NCBI GenBank assembly: GCA_024742765.1
Contig: JANSXT010000020.1
Coordinates: forward strand, 1-64,000
Direction: 5' to 3'
DNA: 64,000 nucleotides
Origin: Phyllobacteriaceae bacterium
Lineage (GTDB): Bacteria; Pseudomonadota; Alphaproteobacteria; Rhizobiales; Rhizobiaceae
The position numbers were made by a program, and so were the translations under genes. This document shows, piece by piece, positions 59,335 to 64,000 of this stretch. Each line of letters starts with the position of its first letter. Within the stretch, counting starts at the first letter, position 1. A model generated the notes under the pieces. The model did no database searches and was not told the origin of the DNA. It worked only from the letters and a program-made list of their open reading frames with translations.

Positions 59335-60720
59335 TCACTGGTCCATTTGCCACTGGTGATAGAGCGCGGCGACGGCGCAGGAGGCCAGCCGCGCCTTGTC
59401 GTCGTCAGCGCGGCTCGACAGGATCACCGGGCATTTGGCGCCGAGCACGAGACCGCCCGCCTCGGCATGCGCGAGAAATGTGAGTTGCTTGGCGATCATG
59501 TTGGCGGACTCAAGGTTGGGCGCCATCAGAATGTCGGCATGGCCGGCGACCAGCGAGCGGATGCCCTTGGTCCGCGCGGCATCTTCGTCCACCGCATTGT
59601 CCATGGCGAGCGGACCGTCGACGATGCCGCCCCGGATCTGGCCGCGATCGGCCATCTTGGCGAGTGCCGCCGCTTCGATGGTCGAGGGCAGTTTGGGATT
59701 GACGGTTTCGACCGCCGACAGGACGGCAACTTTTGGCGCCTCCACGCCCAGCGCGCGGCCCAGATCGATCGCGTTCTGGATGATGTCGACCTTTTCGTGC
59801 AGTTCGGGCGCGATGTTGATCGCCGCATCGGTGATCATCAGCAGATGATCGAGGCCCGGAACGTCCATGCAGAAGACATGGCTGAGGCGCCGCCTTGTGC
59901 GCAGGCCGCCATCGGATTTGACGATGGCGCGCAGCAAATCGTCGGTGTGCAGATGGCCCTTCATGACTGCACCGGCGCGGCCTTCATTGACGAGCTGGAT
60001 TGCACACGCGGCGGAGGCGGCGTCGCCGACGACATTGATGATCTCGAAGGGCGCCAGATCGACGCCGATGTCCTTGCCGGTTGCACGGATCTTCGCCTCG
60101 TCACCGACGAGGATCGGCGTGATCAGCGTATGTTCGGCGGCCAAAAGTGCGCCGCCGAGTGACTTGGGATCGTCCGGGCAGACGACAGCGGTGGGCAACG
60201 CCGGCAGTGGTTCGGCGAGTTCGAGCAGCCGGTCGAAATGGACGTGGCGCTGGACGGTCAGGCCGGGCAGGTCGTCGGCGGCGAAACTCAATTTCGTCTC
60301 CGGCGCAACGACCGTCGCCTCGCCCTCGACCACGGGCGTTCCGTCCGCCTTGGTCACCGTCGTTGCAAAGACCGCCAGGCGTTCGGGCTTCTTCTCGGCG
60401 AGCCGGATCGTCACGGTCAGTTCGTCGCCGGCATGGGCGCGGCCCAGAAAACGCAGGTTCTGGCCCCGGTAGAGCGTGCCCGGGCCGGGAAGCTGGTTGC
60501 CGAGCACCGCCGAGATCAGCGAGGCGACCCACATGGATGGCGCGATCGGTTCGTCGGGTTGCCCGTCACCGTCATGATCCTCCTTGGGCAGGTGCACCGG
60601 ATTGTGATTTCCAGACGATGAGGCATAGACGAGAAAATCCTCGGCGCGGCACAGGCGCCTGGCCGACGCCTCCATGCCGATCTCAAGGGCATCCCAGGGC
60701 GTGTTGGAGTAAGTGTTCAT
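59335..60720 (-). CDS. MaoC-like hydratase fused to phosphate acetyl/butyryltransferase
   Basis: The 461-residue protein has an N-terminal MaoC hot-dog domain (about 15-150, with FLVYASSSGNHNPVHL and MWVASLISAVLGNQLPGPG) and a C-terminal phosphate acyltransferase domain (about 160-461, with HLHTDDLLRAIV, VFCMDVPGLDHLLMITDAAI). Such fusions act with AckA in acyl-CoA to acyl-phosphate conversion. The ATG at 60720 is favoured over a TTG at 60792, because the upstream part belongs to a duplicated non-coding element. Confidence 0.9.
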   Translation of the reverse strand: MNTYSNTPWDALEIGMEASARRLCRAEDFLVYASSSGNHNPVHLPKEDHDGDGQPDEPIAPSMWVASLISAVLGNQLPGPGTLYRGQNLRFLGRAHAGDELTVTIRLAEKKPERLAVFATTVTKADGTPVVEGEATVVAPETKLSFAADDLPGLTVQRHVHFDRLLELAEPLPALPTAVVCPDDPKSLGGALLAAEHTLITPILVGDEAKIRATGKDIGVDLAPFEIINVVGDAASAACAIQLVNEGRAGAVMKGHLHTDDLLRAIVKSDGGLRTRRRLSHVFCMDVPGLDHLLMITDAAINIAPELHEKVDIIQNAIDLGRALGVEAPKVAVLSAVETVNPKLPSTIEAAALAKMADRGQIRGGIVDGPLAMDNAVDEDAARTKGIRSLVAGHADILMAPNLESANMIAKQLTFLAHAEAGGLVLGAKCPVILSSRADDDKARLASCAVAALYHQWQMDQ

Positions 60721-60754
60721 CTCATCGAGGTCCCGACTGGCCGCACCGCATGCC

Positions 60755-60809
60755 GGTTCCTCCATCGCCGAGCTGTCATAGTCAACCGCCAAATTCCGCG
60801 GTGCAGCAT
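60755..60809 (-). repeat. Duplicated upstream element, copy 1
   Basis: About 55 bp upstream of the MaoC-phosphotransacetylase gene match 62116-62169 upstream of the serine hydrolase gene, in the same orientation, with roughly 45 identical positions. The shared core includes GGTTCCTCCATCG, ATAGTCAA and CGCCAA-TTCCGC. On the coding strand it reads GCGGAA-TTGGCG-TTGACTAT and ends ATGGAGGAACC. It may be a shared promoter, operator or leader. Confidence 0.75.
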
Positions 60810-60893
60810 ATCACGCATAGGCCCAAGGCTATGCTGTCCTTCTCGAACTGGCCGGCTTGCCAAGGCGCCCGACGAACCACATTCGCAACCGCG

Positions 60894-62093
60894 TCACCCT
60901 TCCTCGTCGATCGCCGCCTGCACCGCCGCGAAGAACCCATACCGTTCATCGTTCTGGCCGGCGCTGACGCCCCGCGCATCGTCCCATGAGCTGTGGGTGA
61001 CAATCACCAGTTCACGTGACGGGTCGATGAAGATGGCCTGACCGAAAATGCCGCCGGCCATGTAGGCGCCATCGTCAAAGGTCCACCATTGATAGCCATA
61101 GTCGCGCACGCCTTCGCGCCCCACTGCGACCTGCAGCCTGGTGGCCGCTTCGATCCAGCCATCGGGAACCACGGGCTGGCCATCGGCGATTGCGCCGTCG
61201 AGCATGAACTGGCCGAACCGGGCATAGTCCAGCGCGGCAGCCTGTATGCAGCAGCCGCTGATTTCCTCGCCCGACTTGGACGTGACCCATGTTGCATATT
61301 GCTGCATGCCATAGGGCCGCCAGATCTTTTCCGACAGATATGCGGACACCGTCTTTCCGGTGGCGCTCGCCACGAGGATGCCGACCAGATTGGTCTCGCC
61401 GGTCGAATAGTTGAACACGGTGCCCGCAGGGTGCGCGCGGGGCAGGCGTTTCAGATGGCTCAGAAGCGCAGTCTCGCCAGGTTCGGGCTCGGTCTCGTTG
61501 AACAGGGCGACGTCCGATTGCGGGTCCTGATAATCCTCGTTCCAGCGCACGCCGGACGTCATCGTCAGAAGCTGGTGAATGCTCACATCGTCATAGGCGG
61601 ACCCTCGCAGGGCCGTCACATAGTCGGACACCCTGTCTTCGAGGCTTCCGATATGGCCATCGGCAATGGCCGCGCCGACGAGCGTCGACGTCAGCGATTT
61701 GGCGACCGAGAAGCTCGTCCAGCGCTTGTCGCGATCCTGATGCAGCCCGTATCGCTCCAGCCGGATTTGCCCATTGTGCAGCACGACCAAAGCGGCGCTG
61801 TTCTGGCTTTCCATATAGGCATCGATGTCGAGGTCGAGCGCCAGCGGTTCGCCTTGCGGAAGCGGGCGGATGGTGTCGCCCGCTTCGATGCGCACGCTGT
61901 TGATGATCGGCAGCTTGTCGGAAAGCGCAAAGCCGGAGTCCCGCTGGCTTTGGGTCCATTGCAGAACCCGGTCATCGGAGGGCGGATTTGACAGGAACAT
62001 CCGCCATTGCGGGCCGATCGCGTACCAGGTGACGGCGCCCGCCGCCACGAGCAGCGCCAGGCCGTAGCCCGCGATCTTCATCAGTTTCGCCAT
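60894..62093 (-). CDS. Serine hydrolase of the beta-lactamase / penicillin-binding family
   Basis: The 399-residue protein has an N-terminal membrane anchor or signal (LMKIAGYGLALLVAAGAVTW). It then has the catalytic SxxK in TSFSVAKSLTSTLV, a FNYSTGETNLVG motif in the YxN place, and a TYQ-like YGYQWWTFDDG end. It is probably a periplasmic esterase or peptidase of the AmpC-like (class C) group; substrate unknown. GGGAGGA precedes the ATG at 62093. Its upstream region carries copy 2 of the duplicated element. Confidence 0.85.
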   Translation of the reverse strand: MAKLMKIAGYGLALLVAAGAVTWYAIGPQWRMFLSNPPSDDRVLQWTQSQRDSGFALSDKLPIINSVRIEAGDTIRPLPQGEPLALDLDIDAYMESQNSAALVVLHNGQIRLERYGLHQDRDKRWTSFSVAKSLTSTLVGAAIADGHIGSLEDRVSDYVTALRGSAYDDVSIHQLLTMTSGVRWNEDYQDPQSDVALFNETEPEPGETALLSHLKRLPRAHPAGTVFNYSTGETNLVGILVASATGKTVSAYLSEKIWRPYGMQQYATWVTSKSGEEISGCCIQAAALDYARFGQFMLDGAIADGQPVVPDGWIEAATRLQVAVGREGVRDYGYQWWTFDDGAYMAGGIFGQAIFIDPSRELVIVTHSSWDDARGVSAGQNDERYGFFAAVQAAIDEEG

Positions 62094-62115
62094 TGCGTTC
62101 CTCCCACGGATCTTG

Positions 62116-62169
62116 GGTTCCTCCATCGGCGGGCTGCGATAGTCAATCGCCAAGTTCCGCAGCGCGCAT
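62116..62169 (-). repeat. Duplicated upstream element, copy 2
   Basis: This 54-bp stretch is the second copy of the element at 60755-60809. It starts 23 bp upstream of the serine hydrolase ATG and lies in the divergent gap before the di-haem peroxidase gene. The conserved distance and orientation relative to both genes point to a regulatory role rather than chance. Confidence 0.75.
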
Positions 62170-62240
62170 CCGACCGCCCGAACCGATTGCAAATGGCGAT
62201 GGCAATCGGCAGTCTGCCAGCGCGTGATCGGGAGGAATGG

Positions 62241-63563
62241 ATGCGCCGCTCACTGTTGATGCTGATGCTGTGCATGCCGCTCGGGACGGCCGCCGCTGCG
62301 GACCTGCCGCCGCCGGTGACCGATGACATGTTTGCGCCCGTGGACGAGGCCGAGGCGCGGCTTGGCTGGGATTTGTTCTGGGACCCGATCCTGTCGGGCA
62401 ACCGCAACATTTCCTGCGCGACCTGCCATCATCCGGATTTCGCCACGGGCGACGGCGTGTCGCTGGCGCTGGGCGAGGGCGGGATCGGGCTCGGTCCCGA
62501 CCGGCGCGTCGATCCGGACAATCCGCCCGAACAGCGCATTCCGCGCAATGCGCCGGCGCTGTTCAATCTGGGCGCAGCGGAATTCACCGTCCTGTTCCAT
62601 GACGGCCGGATCGAGGTGGACGAAACGCGGCCCTCGGGCCTGCGCACGCCGCTCGAGGACGAGATGACTGAGGGCTTTGCCAATATCCTCGCCGCCCAGA
62701 CCATGTTTCCGGTCCTGTCGCAGGACGAGATGGCCGGGCATTACAGCGAGAACGAGGTGTCGCTGGCCGTGCGCATGGGGCGAATCACCGGCGAGGGCGG
62801 TGCGTGGGACCGGATTTCGCAACGCGTTGCGGCAATTGATGCCTACCGGACGCAGTTCGAGACCGTCTATCCGGAGATTGCGGCGGGCCGGTCCATCGCC
62901 TTCACCGACATTTCCAACGCCATCGCCGCCTTCATCGCGTTCGAATGGCGCTCGGACGATGCGCTGTTCGATGCGGCGCTGCGCGGCGAGGCGACACTTG
63001 ATGGCAGTGCGGCGCGTGGACTTGATCTTTTCTACGGCGAAGCGGGCTGCGCGGCATGTCATGCCGGCCCGTTTCTGACCGACCACGGCTTTCACGCCAT
63101 GGGCCAGCCGCAGCTCGGGCCCGGCAAGGCGGAACGCTTCGAGACCCATGCGCGCGATGTGGGCCGGATGCGCGTGACGAACGATCCGGCCGATGCCTAC
63201 AGGTTCCGCACGCCAAGCCTGCGCAATGTCGCCTTGACCGCGCCCTATGGCCACGCCGGTGCCTTCGCCAATCTCGATGCGTTCGTGCGCCACCATGTCG
63301 ATCCGGCGGCCGGTCTTGCCGCCTATGATCCCGGTCAGGCGGTGCTTGCCGCGCTGGAAGGCGCCGAGGATCTTACCGTCCTGAACGATGCAGACGAGCG
63401 GGCGGCGATCGCCGGGGCGGTTGAGATCGAACCTTTGGCGCTCGCCGAAGATGACATTGCCGCGCTTGTGGCGTTCCTTGGAACGCTGACGGACGAAGCC
63501 GCCGCCAAAGGCCGCTTCGGCATCCCCGATGCCGTGCCCAGCGGGCTTGAGGTGGAGCGCTGA
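62241..63563 (+). CDS. Di-haem cytochrome c peroxidase / MauG family protein
   Basis: The 440-residue protein has a signal peptide (LLMLMLCMPLGTAAAA) and two c-haem motifs, CATCH in NISCATCHHPDF and CAACH in GEAGCAACHAGPF. GRAVYR-like peroxidase core segments include RNAPALFNLG, FHDGRIEVDE and FRTPSLRNVALTAPYGHAG. Such periplasmic enzymes reduce H2O2 or modify proteins. GGGAGGAA precedes the ATG at 62241. Substrate and electron donor cannot be told from sequence. Confidence 0.9.
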   Translation: MRRSLLMLMLCMPLGTAAAADLPPPVTDDMFAPVDEAEARLGWDLFWDPILSGNRNISCATCHHPDFATGDGVSLALGEGGIGLGPDRRVDPDNPPEQRIPRNAPALFNLGAAEFTVLFHDGRIEVDETRPSGLRTPLEDEMTEGFANILAAQTMFPVLSQDEMAGHYSENEVSLAVRMGRITGEGGAWDRISQRVAAIDAYRTQFETVYPEIAAGRSIAFTDISNAIAAFIAFEWRSDDALFDAALRGEATLDGSAARGLDLFYGEAGCAACHAGPFLTDHGFHAMGQPQLGPGKAERFETHARDVGRMRVTNDPADAYRFRTPSLRNVALTAPYGHAGAFANLDAFVRHHVDPAAGLAAYDPGQAVLAALEGAEDLTVLNDADERAAIAGAVEIEPLALAEDDIAALVAFLGTLTDEAAAKGRFGIPDAVPSGLEVER

Positions 63564-63616
63564 CCGCGGCCATCGCCCCGGTTTTCAGATCATCGAGCCT
63601 GCGCTAAGATGGTGTC

Positions 63617-63799
63617 ATGGGAAAGTCGACACAAACACCCACGGTCAGCGAACTTGCAGAACCGGCTCCGCCGCAAGGCGATCCAGACTATCTGGTGTGG
63701 ACCGAGCGGAAGATTCGCGCCTCGCTTGAAGCGGACAAGGCCGCGCCCGAGCGCCGCAAGGCGCTGGACGATGTGATGAAAGAACGCGGTGCGCGTTGA
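63617..63799 (+). CDS. Probable antitoxin (ParD/RHH-like) of a type II toxin-antitoxin pair
   Basis: The 60-residue acidic-to-basic protein contains WTERKIRASLEADKA and ends KALDDVMKERGAR, as in small ribbon-helix-helix or Phd-like antitoxins that neutralise ParE/RelE toxins. Its stop overlaps the GTG start of the toxin frame. The ribosome site is weak. The call depends largely on the toxin that follows. Confidence 0.65.
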   Translation: MGKSTQTPTVSELAEPAPPQGDPDYLVWTERKIRASLEADKAAPERRKALDDVMKERGAR

Positions 63800-64000
63800 G
63801 CTATCGGGTGGCGCGCAGGACGACCTCGACTGGATCGAGCGCTATATCGGCGAACTGGGTCACTCTCCGAACCAGGCCATAGCGCGGCGAACCGCCGATC
63901 GTGTTCTGCAAGCACTCGGGATCTTGGAGCATTTTCCACACGCCGGTCGGCCGGGCCGGGTTGGCGGCACGCGCGAACTGAACATATCTACCGCGCCCTA
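63789..64000 (+). CDS. RelE/ParE-family toxin (partial at window end)
   Basis: From GTG at 63789 the frame is open to the window edge (70 codons). It includes DLDWIERYIGE, VLQALGILEHFPHAGRPGR and VGGTRELNISTAP, the typical pattern of RelE/ParE toxins. The C-terminal part, usually ending in a YRV-type strand, is outside the window. It overlaps the antitoxin by 11 bp. Confidence 0.75.
   Translation, partial: MRVELSGGAQDDLDWIERYIGELGHSPNQAIARRTADRVLQALGILEHFPHAGRPGRVGGTRELNISTAP

Overview
The window is high-GC alphaproteobacterial DNA, most likely from a member of the Hyphomicrobiales (Rhizobiales). It carries a nearly complete purple-bacterial photosynthesis gene cluster (PGC) at about 8.5-54.9 kb, flanked by oxygen-response genes on the left and central or purine metabolism on the right. 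The family assignment to Hyphomicrobiales is an inference from gene content, from the typical palindromic intergenic repeats, and from the CcoN and PufQ types.

Layout. (1) 0-3.3 kb: the start of a probable ccoN (cbb3 oxidase), a perfect FNR/FixK box, a hemerythrin-like gene overlapping hemN, and the Fnr-type regulator fnrL. (2) 3.5-8.5 kb: an SDR oxidoreductase, a 1170-residue putA and its divergent Lrp-type regulator. (3) 8.5-15.5 kb: tspO and the leftward genes aerR, ppsR, bchG, a PucC-family transporter gene and bchP. (4) 15.7-33 kb: a tightly packed rightward run bchFNBHLM-lhaA-puhABC-(101 aa ORF)-acsF-puhE-hemA, then crtA-idi and a small secreted protein. (5) 33.5-43.8 kb: the leftward superoperon crtEF-bchCXYZ-pufQBALM, ending in a strong hairpin terminator. 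(6) 43.9-46.3 kb: rightward crtD-crtC with an unusual overlap. (7) 46.3-52.9 kb: leftward bchIDO-crtIB plus a 48-residue membrane ORF. (8) 53.1-54.9 kb: a cytochrome c2-like gene and a second B12-binding protein related to AerR. (9) 54.9-64 kb: urate/allantoin catabolism (PuuE-UraD fusion, HIU hydrolase, PuuD), acetate kinase with a MaoC-phosphotransacetylase fusion, a serine hydrolase, a di-haem peroxidase and a toxin-antitoxin pair cut by the window end.

How it works together. HemA and HemN feed tetrapyrrole synthesis. BchIDH (with BchO), BchM, AcsF, BchNBL, BchF, BchXYZ, BchC, BchG and BchP make bacteriochlorophyll a. CrtE, B, I, C, D, F and A, with Idi, form the complete spheroidene/spheroidenone route. 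PufLM, PuhA and PufBA form the RC-LH1 core, assembled with PuhB, PuhC, PuhE, LhaA and PufQ. Only the oxygen-dependent cyclase AcsF is present (no bchE), and there is no pufC, pufX or pucBA in the window. This fits an aerobic anoxygenic or oxygen-tolerant phototroph.

Regulation can be read directly from the sequence. TGT-N12-ACA (PpsR/CrtJ-type) palindromes lie upstream of bchG, aerR/bchF, bchC, crtE/crtD and bchI. An unexpected one lies just upstream of fnrL, which suggests a link between the light/redox repressor and the oxygen regulator. The most interesting anomalies are that fnrL site, the crtD/crtC junction (a conserved CrtC N-terminal stretch with no start codon in its frame), the second AerR-like B12 protein, a PpsR with only two cysteines, a palindromic repeat element inserted between bchY and bchZ, and a 55-bp element duplicated upstream of two unrelated metabolic genes.
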